Of a DNA stretch of 64,000 bases, positions 12,171 to 22,859 are shown piece after piece. Position 1 is the first letter of the stretch, and each line of letters opens with the position of its first letter. The stretch is from NCBI GenBank assembly GCA_028752905.1, contig JAQNBH010000004.1, forward strand, positions 31,920,975 through 31,984,974, read 5' to 3'. The DNA is from Cladorhizidae sp. MBARI D1340-BT2. Taxonomy: Eukaryota; Porifera; Demospongiae; Poecilosclerida; Cladorhizidae. Both the position numbers and the translations under genes were made by a program. Under the pieces are notes generated by a model, which saw only the letters and a program-made list of their open reading frames with translations, made no database searches and was not told the DNA's origin.

Positions 12171-12374
12171 TTGAATATGGAAGCTGTATTCAGCCGGTGT
12201 GTGTGTACCTTCAGTGTCCCCGGCTGTGGCTGGCTCTCACCTCTCATGGATATATGAACTATTGGGGAGAGAAGCACTTGGTTCAGTTGGCTATAGTTGC
12301 AGCTTTGTTCAAAATGGCTGTTGTCCAGAAAGACCAAGGATGTCTCAGCAGGCAGGCACACATCTTCAGCTTTA

Positions 12375-12560
12375 AGCTTAAACCTAACCCTAGCCTAAAA
12401 CTTCCTAGCCCTAAACCAAGCCCTAGCTTTACAGCCATAAACCTAGCACCAAGCCTCTATAGCCCTAGCAGCCTAAAACCTAGCACCAAGCCCTAGCTCT
12501 ATAGCCCTAGCAGCATAAAACCTAGCCCTAGCTCTAAACCTAGCACTAACTCCTTTCTTA
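12375..12560. repeat. CCCTAGC / AAACCTAGC short repeats
   Basis: Degenerate words such as AGCCCTAGCTCTAAACCTAG. This is another member of the CTAG-rich family. Confidence 0.8.
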
Positions 12561-12834
12561 GACAAACTGTCTCCACCTGAACTAATATTGGTAAAGTATC
12601 ACTTGTTGTCCATCAGCTCCGATGCTTCCCACAACAATAACTAAATCACCTTCTCAATAATCAACTTCAAATTGCCTGGCTATTTTAATGAGATCCTGCA
12701 GCCATTGTAGTGTTGCTTAAAATCATTTATAGATATCTCCCACTCCCCAAGCTATATCTGACGAGTTCATGTCCACACTGTATGGTTCTGGGTTCAGGGT
12801 TATGCTGAACCCGCGCATACGCCCAGACAGCTGG

Positions 12835-13025
12835 TCTAACTAGCCCTGGCCCAGCGACTGGCCCAGCGACTGGTCTAACTGGCCCTGGCCCAGTGACTGG
12901 TCTAACTGGCCCTGGCCCAGTGACTGGTCTAACTGGCCCTGGCCCAGTGACTGGTCTAACTAGTCCTGGCCCAGCGACTGGTCTAACTAGTCCTGGCCCA
13001 GCGACTGGTCTAACTAGTCCAGTAA
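12835..13025. repeat. 27-bp minisatellite
   Basis: About seven copies of a unit with ACTGGTCTAACTGGCCCTGG plus CCCAGTG. The unit length is a multiple of three, so long frames on both strands are by-products. Confidence 0.95.
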
Positions 13026-13189
13026 CTGATAATCCTTCTGCAGTCGAGCATGCTGGTTGGATGCCTGGAGCTCTAGCTGTTATGAAGTGGGATAGATAGC
13101 TAAGCAGCTGCATCAAATAAGTAAGCAAACTCTAGAGGACGATTATGACAGAGTTATGTGCCAGGGCAGACTACAGGCGTAGGCAGAAG

Positions 13190-13712
13190 AGAGCCCATCA
13201 ATCAACACATGTGCCAGGGGAGAGCCCATCAACACATGTGTCAGGGGAGAGCCCATCAATCAACACGTGCCAGGGGAGAGCCCATCAATCAACACATGTG
13301 TCAGGGGAGAGCCAATCAATCAACAGATGTGTCAGGGGAGAGCCCATCAATCAACAGATGTGTCAGGGGAGAGCCCATCAATCAACACATGTGTCAGGGG
13401 AGAGCCCATCAATCAACACGTGCCAGGGGAGAGCCCATCAATCAACACGTGTCAGGGGAGAGCCCATCAATCAACACGTGCCAGGGGAGAGCCCATCAAT
13501 CAACACACGTGCCAGGGGAGAGCCCATCAACACATGTGCCAGGGGAGAGCCCATCAACACATGTGTCAGGGGAGAGCCCATCAATCAACACATGTGCCAG
13601 GGGAGAGCCCATCAACACACGTGTCAGGGGAGAGCCCATCAATCAACACGTGCCAGGGGAGAGCCAATCAATCAACACATGTGCCAGGGGAGAGCCAATC
13701 AATCAACACACA
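13190..13712. repeat. 31-bp minisatellite rich in CACGTG / CACATGTG
   Basis: About 17-18 copies of GGGGAGAGCCCATCAATCAA plus CACATGTGCCA or CACGTGCCA. Each unit carries a palindromic CANNTG word. All three plus-strand frames stay open because 31 bp cycles through the frames. Confidence 0.95.
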
Positions 13713-13714
13713 CT

Positions 13715-13790
13715 AACGTGGCGCACAGTGGTTAGAGATCTGGGCTGAAGTCTGGTTAGCGTGGTAACCATTCTCCACTGCATGTGGTTG
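13715..13790 (+). mobile_element. Possible tRNA-derived SINE head
   Basis: The words GTGGCGCACAGTGGTTAGAG and ATCTGGGCTG resemble the box A region of tRNA-derived SINEs. I do not see a clear box B (GGTTCGAATCC). The element could extend to about 14040. Uncertain, since only one copy was noticed in this window. Confidence 0.3.
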
Positions 13791-13919
13791 CAAGGAAGGA
13801 AAGAAAAGGGGTGGGGGAAAAACCGAAGGGATTTTGGAGAGCAGTCCCCGGTGTGCTAGCTACTACTCCATGCGTATCCAAGATGGTTAGCAGCAAAGCC
13901 AACCTGGTGACCACCTTAC

Positions 13920-13998
13920 CACGGCACAGGTTGGCCAGGGTTCCGACCATGCCATAGAAGACTCTTTCCCACCACCCTTCCAACCACCATGGGGTTTG
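13920..13998 (-). CDS. Candidate 79-bp exon, or part of a SINE
   Basis: The acceptor is GGTGACAG and the donor is CGTG then GTAAGG. The open frame reads WWERVFYGMVGTLANLCR and ends in phase 1. That phase would join the Cys-rich frame of the 8798-8848 exon. The adjoining plus-strand SINE-like head makes it possible that this is not coding at all. Confidence 0.28.
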
Positions 13999-14309
13999 CT
14001 GTCACCAATACTGAATAGTAAGAGGTGAGGCTCGGAAGAGGACAGCTGTTGAGCTCAAGGTAAGGTTCAGTACCTGTTCAATTTACCTGGTTAGCTGTAG
14101 GTGTGCAAGAGGTTCCCTTTAGCAGAGAGTGCTGGGAAGAAGGTGGCTTACAAGGGCTCCATTTTTGTTGATCGAATGTGTGTGTATGTGTGTTTGTTAC
14201 GAGAATTGTGGAGGGCGTTCTCACAATGGTGCATCCATTTATAGGGTTGTGGAATTGAAAGATACTCTGTGGATTTATATGTCATGTGGCAGCACAGTAT
14301 AGTAACCCC

Positions 14310-15385
14310 TGGGGGTTAAGCATGGGTCAGCACAGAATAGCAGCCATGGGTCAGCACAGAATAGCAGCCATGGGTCAGCACAGAATAGCAGCCATGGGTC
14401 AGCACAGCAGCCATGGGTCAGCACAGCAGCCATGGGTCAGCACAGAATAGCAGCCATGGGTCAGCACAGAATAGCAGCCATGGGTCAGCACAGAATAGCA
14501 GCCATGGGTCAGCACAGAATAGCAGCCATGGGTCAGCACAGAATAGCAGCCATGGGTCAGCACAGAATAGCAGCCATGGGTCAGCACAGAATAGCAGCCA
14601 TGGGTCAGCACAGAATAGCAGCCATGGGTCAGCACAGAATAGCAGCCATGGGTCAGCACAGAATAGCAGCCATGGGTCAGCACAGAATAGCAGCCATGGG
14701 TCAGCACAGAATAGCAGCCATGGGTCAGCACAGAATAGCAGCCATGGGTCAGCACAGCAGCCATGGGTCAGCACAGAATAGCAGCCATGGGTCAGTACAG
14801 AATAGCAGCCATTGGTCAGCACTACAGCCATGGGTCAGCACAGCAGCCATGGGTCAGCACAGAATAGCAGCCATGGGTCAGCACAGAATAGCAGCCATGG
14901 GTCAGCACAGCAGCCATGGGTCAGCACAGAATAGCAGCCATGGGTCAGCACAGAATAGCAGCCATGGGTCAGCACAGAATAGCAGCCATGGGTCAGCACA
15001 GAATAGCAGCCATGGGTCAGCACAGAATAGCAGCCATGGGTCAGCACAGAATAGCAGCCATGGGTCAGCACAGAATAGCAGCCATGGGTCAGCACAGAAT
15101 AGCAGCCATGGGTCAGCACAGAATAGCAGCCATGGGTCAGCACAGAATAGCAGCCATGGGTCAGCACAGAATAGCAGCCATGGGTCAGCACAGAATAGCA
15201 GCCATGGGTCAGCACAGAATAGCAGCCATGGGTCAGCACAGAATAGCAGCCATGGGTCAGCACAGAATAGCAGCCATGGGTCAGCACAGAATAGCAGCCA
15301 TGGGTCAGCACAGAATAGCAGCCATGGGTCAGCACAGAATAGCAGCCATGGGTCAGCACAGCAGCCATGGGTCAGCACAGCATAT
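14310..15385. repeat. 24-bp minisatellite
   Basis: About 45 copies of CAGCCATGGGTCAGCACAGA plus ATAG, with occasional 15-bp short units lacking CAGAATAG. Copies are nearly identical, suggesting recent expansion. Because 24 is divisible by three, frames up to 318 residues stay open on both strands; these are artefacts. It lies about 1.1 kb beyond the VICKZ stop codon. Confidence 0.97.
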
Positions 15386-16480
15386 TAACTGTAATTGACA
15401 CCTCTTTGTACAAATTAGTGAAGGCCATATGGTCTTGAATATAATCTTATGGTGTGTACAACCAAGAAGACAGAAGCAGACAATTACCCGAGTACCGAGG
15501 GTCGCCAGCTACTCAGCAGGGGGAGGGGAGGGGAGGTTAGGCCTCACCCGCCAACAATATCATGTCACCCCCAGGCCTAATTAATACGACATGCATGTCA
15601 TTTCAACATTTTTTGGTTAATTACAGGAATTTTGTTTGTTGAAGGGTCAATGATAGCATAACACATTCTCAATGAACTCTCAGTTGACGTAGCGAAATCA
15701 CAATAGCCTTCTCAATAATCAACTTGAATGTTACTCTCTCGACATTTAGAAGGCTAGAGCATCCAGTCACAACATGGAGACAGTCAACTTCAAGTTGATT
15801 ATAGAACTTGAGCTAGGTTAAAAAGAAGAGAGGTCTTACGAAATACATTCTATATAATATATATATATATATATATGGCAGGGGGGGAGAGAGCATGTTG
15901 ACATTACCAAGTGTTTCAGTACCAGCTCTAAATGAGCCACAATTAACCTATCACATTCCACAGCCAGGACTGAGGTGGAGCTAACTACTACTGCTCTGTT
16001 TTATAAGTATTCCCACTCTCTCTCGGACTCGTGAGAGGATTAGTAACCATGGACACCACACACACAAAAAAAAGCCGGCGGGCGCTAATTGGACTTCAGC
16101 AACAAATAAAATGGCCGCTTGACAACGAGCAACTGCTTAGTAAGCAATGCTCCATGTGTGGATGTAACCAATTCCTTATAGGTATGGACCACCACCGGTA
16201 GGCTGGAACAGCCAATCAGTGATTGAACCGTCGCAGAACGCCCCCAGGAGAGCATCCCGTACGTGACATCTCACCCTTTAAAAAAAATTTTAGTCTGATC
16301 ACCATTTATGGAAGAAGCAATGCCCTTTTCTAGCAAGGGGAGTAGCAAGGGGAGACGTCCGTCACAACCGACGCTTACCAAATAGAAACTCGTAACCAAC
16401 TGTAACAATAGCCCAATGGTCTTCTTACGGCTGATACCATATAACATACCAGCTGACACTGGACCACAAATGAGTAGACT
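15386..16480 (-). other. 3' flank of the VICKZ gene
   Basis: This stretch should contain the 3' UTR and transcript end of the minus-strand gene. It holds an (AT)n run (15857-15878). The word GAGCAACTGCTTAGTAAGCAA near 16126 is shared with the repeats at 21.1 and 22.5 kb. I did not find a confident AATAAA on the minus strand. Confidence 0.5.
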
Positions 16481-18106
16481 CTAGCCAATGCCAGTTCCGA
16501 AACTCACCCTGAAAGGAGATCGTGACTCCCTCTCTTCCCCGCCCACTAGCACCATCCCCAAAGGGGCAGTTGGAAACAGCCCCAGCCCCAGAGTAGTTGG
16601 CGGGGTTACGTCTGAGCCATTCACACTGGAACCAAATCCTGGGAAGCCGCTCGAGTTACTGGTAGGCGAGTAGATGGGAGAGATCCCGCTGAGAGAGCTG
16701 TCGGAGTTTGAGTAGCTACTCGTTTGGCTGTTTGGGCGACTTTCGCCGCAGCCGAGGACGGCAGGGGTCCCAGCACTGCTGGCAGCAACACCGCCATTAC
16801 TGCCATTTATGGTTGTGGAAGTGGATGTTCCAACTCCTATGCCGGTGTGGAAGGAACTCTGGGACCAGATGCTCTGGGCAACGTGGGAACTTGCGGACCC
16901 GCTGCCAGTGGAACCTCCTCCTCCTCCGCTATTGATTCCTCCCAAGTTGCCACCAATGGGTCCCCCCATAGTCGGCCCACTGTGATGAGTGCCGGACGAC
17001 TGCGCGTTCTCCCAGGCCAAGTTGAAGGAGACATGAGGAGCAATGCCGGCGGAGAAATTGGCCTGGTTTACTCCGCCGCCTCCCCCGCTGGTGGCGAAGG
17101 ATTGGTGCTGAGTCTGCTTGTGGTGCAGAAGCTGGTGCTGCTGGATGGGGCTATTTCGTGAATTGGGGGGCAAGAGCCCGTACTCACCTCCTTCGTTGAC
17201 CCCCGGCAAAACTCTGTTTCCTACTCCACTGCTGTGGTCACCTCCTCCCCCTCCTCCCCCGGAGTTCCCCCAGAGGCCGTAGCCGTTTTGCGCGCTGGAC
17301 CCCACTGCCCCGAAGCCTCCTTGGTCACCATTTCCGACGGGGGCACTGGACCTTCGGAGCCTGGAGCGTCCGTAACCAGGAGCTGCCACCAGCGATGGTT
17401 CCTTGAAGGAGAGGCCCGTGAAGACGTCTGCCATGTCGTCGACGTCGAGGACACAGTCTCCTCCTCCCACGATCACAGGAGGCTGGCTGTGAGGAGGGTG
17501 CACCACATTGGAATGGAACTGGTTCCCAATTCCGTTCCCATTCCCCACGGGTAACATGTTCACGATCATTCCATTCGCACCAGCGGCGTGTTTGTTGGGC
17601 ATAAGGTTACTCCCGAGGTTCGGGCCAAAGCCGAGGTGTTCGATTCCATTCGCACACCTTCCGGGTCCCATGTGACTGCTCAGACCGGAACCAAACTCAT
17701 TCATGGTGCCAATTCCATTATTGGGTGCAGACATGTTAGTGTTGGTTCTGACGATGCCCTCGATGCTCGACTCCAGGGCGCTAGCGAACTTGCTACCGTT
17801 ATTGGCGATGGAGGTGTTGAAGCCTCCCAGGTTGTTCACCTCCAGGGCGCCGGTCGACCCGTGCAGAGTGGTGAGCCGTGTGTGCTCGCCGGAGTAATCG
17901 GTGAAGGTGCGGACGTTGGTGGAGGAGGGCGTGGCAGGGAGCGACTGGGCCCCAGCTGGAGGCATGCGTGAGGGGGGGAAGTCCACATTTGCGCCCGGGG
18001 GTAGCCTGCCTTGACCCATGACTGACGGGTTTCCTATCGTCTGTGAGGTGGGGGGAGGGATGTTGGTAGGGGAGGGGCTTAGAGTGTTGCCATAGCCACC
18101 TTGGTC
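16481..18106 (-). CDS. VICKZ last exon: 541-residue low-complexity tail
   Basis: The acceptor (TGCCACTTGCAG) is followed in phase 0 by DQGGYGNTLSPSPTNIPPP, matching the phase-0 end of the KH2 exon. The frame is open for 541 residues and stops with TAG after SFGTGIG. The sequence is Gly/Ser/Asn/Pro-rich, with runs such as GGGGGGGDHSSG and SSYSNSDSSLSG. A short basic patch, GRSRLRRSSAP, has the R-x-x-S-x-P shape of a possible kinase/14-3-3 site (inference). There is no GXXG KH signature and nothing like KH3 or KH4, which normally follow KH2 after a short linker. The tail is probably intrinsically disordered, as in granule-forming RNA-binding proteins. Base composition is clearly GC-richer than the introns. 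Confidence 0.9.
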   Translation of the reverse strand, partial: DQGGYGNTLSPSPTNIPPPTSQTIGNPSVMGQGRLPPGANVDFPPSRMPPAGAQSLPATPSSTNVRTFTDYSGEHTRLTTLHGSTGALEVNNLGGFNTSIANNGSKFASALESSIEGIVRTNTNMSAPNNGIGTMNEFGSGLSSHMGPGRCANGIEHLGFGPNLGSNLMPNKHAAGANGMIVNMLPVGNGNGIGNQFHSNVVHPPHSQPPVIVGGGDCVLDVDDMADVFTGLSFKEPSLVAAPGYGRSRLRRSSAPVGNGDQGGFGAVGSSAQNGYGLWGNSGGGGGGGDHSSGVGNRVLPGVNEGGEYGLLPPNSRNSPIQQHQLLHHKQTQHQSFATSGGGGGVNQANFSAGIAPHVSFNLAWENAQSSGTHHSGPTMGGPIGGNLGGINSGGGGGSTGSGSASSHVAQSIWSQSSFHTGIGVGTSTSTTINGSNGGVAASSAGTPAVLGCGESRPNSQTSSYSNSDSSLSGISPIYSPTSNSSGFPGFGSSVNGSDVTPPTTLGLGLFPTAPLGMVLVGGEERESRSPFRVSFGTGIG

Positions 18107-18119
18107 CTGCAAGTGGCAC

Positions 18120-18425
18120 ATATATATGTGACACACACACCACTCACCCACACACCACCCCATACACATACACTCTCACACACACACCACTCACCACACA
18201 CCCCACCCCACCCCATACACACACACTCTCACATACACACTCTCACAACACCTCATACAGACACACCACCCCATACACACACCACACAAAGACACGCTCA
18301 CACAACACCCCATATACACACACACTACCACACTCACTCACACACCACACAGACACACTCACTCAACCATACAGACACACACTCACATCACACACACATA
18401 TTCTCCCTCACGTACACACGCCCCC
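18120..18425. repeat. CA-rich microsatellite next to the last acceptor
   Basis: Imperfect (CACACT)n and (CA)n run in the intron, starting 14 bases upstream of the last exon. On the transcript strand this is a GU-rich tract just 5' of the 3' splice site. Confidence 0.9.
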
Positions 18426-18635
18426 ACAAGGCCTACATGGTCAGGTGTCTGTTCCAGTAGTTGGATAAACGTTACTTTTTCTCTCGAGAGCTATAAAACT
18501 GGGCGACATGCCACACGCTGGCACGAGCATGTGCAGTGGGCGCGCTTAATTCTTTGTCCTATGACTCACTTGAGGAAAGGATTCGGATTAGAACTAACTT
18601 CAATAGTGCAGGTCTGGGACTACGTTTAGCTAGAA

Positions 18636-18692
18636 CATCCCGGGATACTAGGGGTTATCCCGGGATACTAGGGGTTATCACGGGATGTCCCT
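18636..18692. repeat. 20-bp direct repeat
   Basis: Three near-copies of ATCCCGGGATACTAGGGGTT in tandem. Confidence 0.85.
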
Positions 18693-18834
18693 AGCGAGGG
18701 TGACTGACTGTACAGCATGGATCCCATATCAGTCCCCACTAGGGACTCAATAAGGCTGGAGGTATTCTTTGGCTTGTTGTGTTAGGAGTATTCTAGTGGT
18801 ATACTATAGCTGGGATTCTTCCACAGCTAGGGCT

Positions 18835-19800
18835 AGGAGCATTCTAGGGCTAGTGGGCTAGGAGTATTCTAGGGCTAGGAGTATTCTAGGGCTAGGAGTA
18901 TTCTAGGACTAGGAGTATTCTAGGGCTAGGAGTATTCTAGGACTAGGAGTATTCTAGGACTAGGGGTATTCTAGGGCTAGGAGTATTCTAGGGCTAGGAG
19001 TATTCTAGGACTAGGAGTATTCTAGGGCTAGGAGTATTCTAGGGCTAGGAGTATTCTAGGACTAGGAGTATTCTAGGGCTAGGAGTATTCTAGGACTAGG
19101 AGTATTCTAGGACTAGGAGTATTCTAGGGCTAGGGGTATTCTAGGACTAGGAGTATTCTAGGACTAGGGGTATTCTAGGGCTAGGAGTATTCTAGGACTA
19201 GGAGTATTCTAGGGCTAGGAGTATTCTAGGACTAAGAGTATTCTAGGGCTAGGAGTATTCTAGGACTAGGAGTATTCTAGGGCTAGGAGTATTCTAGGAC
19301 TAGGAGTATTCTAGGGCTAGGGGTATTCTAGGACTAGGAGTATTCTAGGGCTAGTGACTAGGACTAGGAGTATTCTAGGGCTAGGAGTATTCTAGGACTA
19401 GGGGTATTCTAGGACTAGGGGTATTCTAGGACTAGGAGTATTCTAGGGCTAGGAGTATTCTAGGACTAGGGGTATTCTAGGACTAGGGGTATTCTAGGAC
19501 TAGGAGTATTCTAGGACTAGGAGTATTCTAGGACTAGGAGTATTCTAGGACTAGGAGTATTCTAGGACTAGGAGTATTCTAGGACTAGGAGTATTCTAGG
19601 ACTAGGAGTATTCTAGGACTAGGAGTATTCTAGGACTAGGAGTATTCTAGGGCTAGGAGTATTCTAGGGCTAGGGGTATTCTAGGACTAGGAGTATTCTA
19701 GGACTAGGAGTATTCTAGGGCTAGTGACTAGGACTAGGAGTATTCTAGGGCTAGGAGTATTCTAGGGCTAGTGACTAGGACTAGGGGTCTTCTATAGCTC
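18835..19800. repeat. 18-bp CTAG satellite, orientation A
   Basis: About 50 copies of GAGTATTCTAGGACTAGG (variants GGGCTAG and GGGGTATT). It lies in the last intron, downstream of the KH2 exons. It is the exact reverse complement of the unit at 27905-30205, so transcribed copies from the two arrays can base-pair. Confidence 0.97.
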
Positions 19801-19844
19801 TGACCTAAGGCTAGTCTATACAGGGACAGGGGACTTCTATAGCG

Positions 19845-20010
19845 AGAGCTAGGAGTACTAGGAGTATTCAAGGGGAGCTAGGAGTATTCAAGGGGAGCTA
19901 GGAGTATTCAAGGGGAGCTAGGAGTATTCAAGGAGAGCTAGGAGTATTCAAGGGGAGCTAGGAGTATTCTAGGAGAGCTAGGAGTATTCTGAGTATTCAA
20001 GGGCTAATGG
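19845..20010. repeat. 20-bp relative of the CTAG satellite
   Basis: About seven copies of GGGGAGCTAGGAGTATTCAA follow the 18-bp array and look derived from it. Confidence 0.9.
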
Positions 20011-20373
20011 TATACTCCACTATACAGGGCTAAGACTAAGGGACACCCTGGGATAGCCTAATATCCTGAGATACAAGTATTCCAGGATAGCCCAAGTATC
20101 CTGAGATACAAAGTATTCCAGGAACCACATGCAAGGTAACCCGTTATCCCGGTATGGCCCCAGTATCCCCACCCGTGAATCTCTAGGAAAGGGGCATGGC
20201 AGTGTGGACACACCTCTCAGTGCCATAGAAACCTCTTACAACTTGAGCTACGTAATCGATACAGACAAACTATTTATAGAAGTAACAATGAAACAAAACT
20301 TAAAAAATGGCGTCATAAAAGTCAGTTGTTTACAACACAACAGATCTGTTTCCTAGCAACAGTTGTAACATAC

Positions 20374-20518
20374 CGTTCCGGGGATGAACTGGGCCATGTC
20401 ACTCTCGTAAGAGGCCCTCAACTTGGCACTGATGAGGCTCTCTGCCTTCTTGCAGTTATCAATAGTTCCTAGGATAGTGATGGTGCGCTCCATATTGAAT
20501 GCTGTGAGGTCCTTCAAC
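20374..20518 (-). CDS. VICKZ exon: second half of KH2
   Basis: This 145-bp exon encodes residues 298-346 of the model. It has acceptor CCTTCCTCCTCAG and donor ACG-GTATGT. The frame reads LKDLTAFNMERTITILGTID, then NCKKAESLISAKLRASYESD, then MAQFIPGT. It aligns with the end of KH2 in known IGF2BP proteins (LQDLTLYNPERTITVKG and the following AYEND helix). It enters in phase 2 (its first base G completes an AAG codon) and leaves in phase 0. Confidence 0.95.
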
Positions 20519-20534
20519 CTGAGGAGGAAGGTTT

Positions 20535-20748
20535 GTAGTAGAGGAGTAAGAGGAAGGAGGGAGATGGAGGGGGAAGGGTGGAGGAGGGAGATGGAGGGGG
20601 AAGGGTGGAGGAGGGAGATGGAGGGGGAAGGGTGGAGGAGGGAGATGGAGGGGGAAGAGTGGAGGAGGGAGATGGAGGGGGAAGGGTGGAGGAGGGAGAT
20701 GGAGGGGGAAGGGTGGAGGAGGGAGATGGAGGGGGAAGAGTGGATTAT
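20535..20748. repeat. 27-bp purine-rich minisatellite at an acceptor
   Basis: Eight copies of GGAGGGAGATGGAGGGGGAA plus GGGTGGA. On the transcript strand it is a pyrimidine tract placed directly upstream of the 20518 acceptor. It looks like an expanded polypyrimidine tract. Confidence 0.93.
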
Positions 20749-21104
20749 CACCCCCTCCTCAACAGACCCCCTCCAAAAAAATGGCTACCCAGTCTTATCA
20801 CTCCTCCTCAACAGTACCCGCTAACCTGTCACTATTCTACATTCTTCCTAGCAACCCTGATAGTGTTATTATTAAAACATATCCTGACGTACAGAACGAC
20901 AGAGGCTCTTTACTTGCACAGCTACCACTAGCATCTCACTAATTAGATATCGTGGCACACAATGCACGTGCTCTTCCCACCAGAGCTCTTGTTCCTCATC
21001 ATATTCCTATTATGTCCCTCCAATTTCTGTTCTGATGACATGGAACACATGGAACAGTAGCTAGCAAGTTGTAGAGCAAGCCTGTCATAGCAACGGCCTG
21101 GAAG

Positions 21105-21192
21105 AAAATGGCCTAATTGACACCAAGCAGTTGCTTAATTAGCAAGCATACCTTGTGCAGATTTAGTCAATTTCTTATAGGTGAGGGGGTTT

Positions 21193-21229
<37 letters not shown>

Positions 21230-21400
21230 AGGCTAGCTAGGGGGTGGGGGACGGTCGGGTCAAGGGGTAGAGCAAGAGCAGAACCTGGAGAGGATGGGGG
21301 GGGGGGGGGGGGGTGGACATCCCATCTACAAATTTGTTTCGTCATCAGCAATGGAAGCAAGAAACTTCACCTCTTGAGCAGATGAGAAACAAACAAACAG
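21105..21400. repeat. Dispersed repeat copy with embedded GT and G runs
   Basis: Shares AAGCAGTTGCTTAATTAGCAAG, TCAATTTCTTATAG and GTGGACATCCCATCTACAA with 22540-22770. A (GT)n run (21197-21226) and a G run (21296-21313) interrupt it. Probably an old transposon family, type unknown. Confidence 0.55.
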
Positions 21401-21814
21401 GCTAGAACCAAATGTAAGTAAGTAGGTGAATGACAAAAGGTCGGTGAGATGCCAGCTCAACCATAGGGTTTTACATGAGTGCCTGACAAAAGGTTGGCCA
21501 GTTGTATTACATGAGTGGGTAGAGCCATGACCAGTCTTCGTGGTCAGACATCTACAGGGCATGACTTGTTAGTCCTGACCACTTCCACGAGTTCCTAAAC
21601 AATACCAGTTGCAGCCAATTAATTGGAACACTTACTGGACAAGCGGCACAATCACGACCTTGGACAGGAGCCAGCTGCAAAGAGCCGTGCCAGAGGAGAG
21701 TGCTAGGTGAAGGGATCCGCCCCACGGCATGTACCCATGGAACATTCTAGAAGCCTACCAGTCACTGATGTGATGTTAATTAATACTAAGCCAACTGATG
21801 AGCTGTGCTGAATT

Positions 21815-22290
21815 ATTCCAACACACACACACACACACACACACATGCACACACACACACACATCACATACACACACCACATACACATACACACATCACA
21901 TGCACACATCACATACACACACACACCACATACACACATCACATCACATGCACACACCACACACACCATATGCACGCATGCACACACATCACATGCACAC
22001 CGCATGCACATCACATGCACACACACATCACATACACCACATGCACATACACACCATATTTACGCACACACACACACACCATATGCACGCACACACATCA
22101 CATGCACACACACACACACCACACGCACCATATACACACACACACCATATGCATGCACACACATCACATGCACACACACCACATACACACACCATATGCA
22201 TGCACACACACACACACCACATGCACACACATCACATGCACACACACCACATACACATGCACGCGCACACACACACCATATACACACACA
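21815..22290. repeat. CA-rich microsatellite
   Basis: (CA)n mixed with CACATGCACACATCACATA words over about 470 bp. The His/Thr open frames are artefacts. Confidence 0.95.
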
Positions 22291-22539
22291 GAATGACAGA
22301 TGACCTGTGTCCGGTGAAAAGTTGTCCGGTGAAAAGTGGTCAAATTTCTCAAATTGCACACAAGAATAAATTTTTTCCCCACAAAATTACCAACCCGAAT
22401 CAGCTCTTAAATCCATTCCACACAGAGGGTATGGACCCAAAGGCCTGAGGGCAGAATTAGCAGTAGACTGCGAGGTCCTTTATGAACGATTTTTTAATAT
22501 CACAAGCACACACACATGCAGAGAGAAGTGTCTCTCGGA

Positions 22540-22770
22540 AATACGAAGGCTTAACCACCAAGCAGCTGCTTAATTAACAAGAAACACCCACACACAGAGC
22601 CGCAATCAATTTCTTATGGTTCAAGGGCTGGCAAATGGTTGGACTATTGCATAGCAGGGCATGGACACTGTCGGATGTGGACATCCCATCTACAAGTTGC
22701 CAGCATTGGAAGGAAAGAGACCTACTCAGGATCAAGGCTTCACGAGGAGAGGCCAGAACCAACAGTGAAG
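22540..22770. repeat. Dispersed repeat copy
   Basis: Second copy of the family seen at 21105-21400, in the same orientation (CAAGCAGCTGCTTAATTAAC, CAATTTCTTATGG, GTGGACATCCCATCTACAAG). Confidence 0.55.
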
Positions 22771-22859
22771 TAGGTGTTTAAACAACAAGGAAGTGTTTAA
22801 TTGCTTAAATGTAAGTGCCTGTTTTATCTACAAGCAATTCCTTACCTGGACTCCACCCA

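Noticed and set aside
14432..15388. A 318-residue open frame and overlapping frames on both strands
   Set aside because: The sequence is a 24-bp tandem repeat whose unit is divisible by three, so several frames stay open by construction. There is no unique protein content.
16488..17971. Plus-strand open frames within the VICKZ last exon
   Set aside because: They are antisense shadows of a GC-rich coding exon. The minus frame joins in phase to KH2 and has the expected composition.
21798..22448. His/Thr-rich plus-strand proteins
   Set aside because: They are translations of a CA microsatellite.
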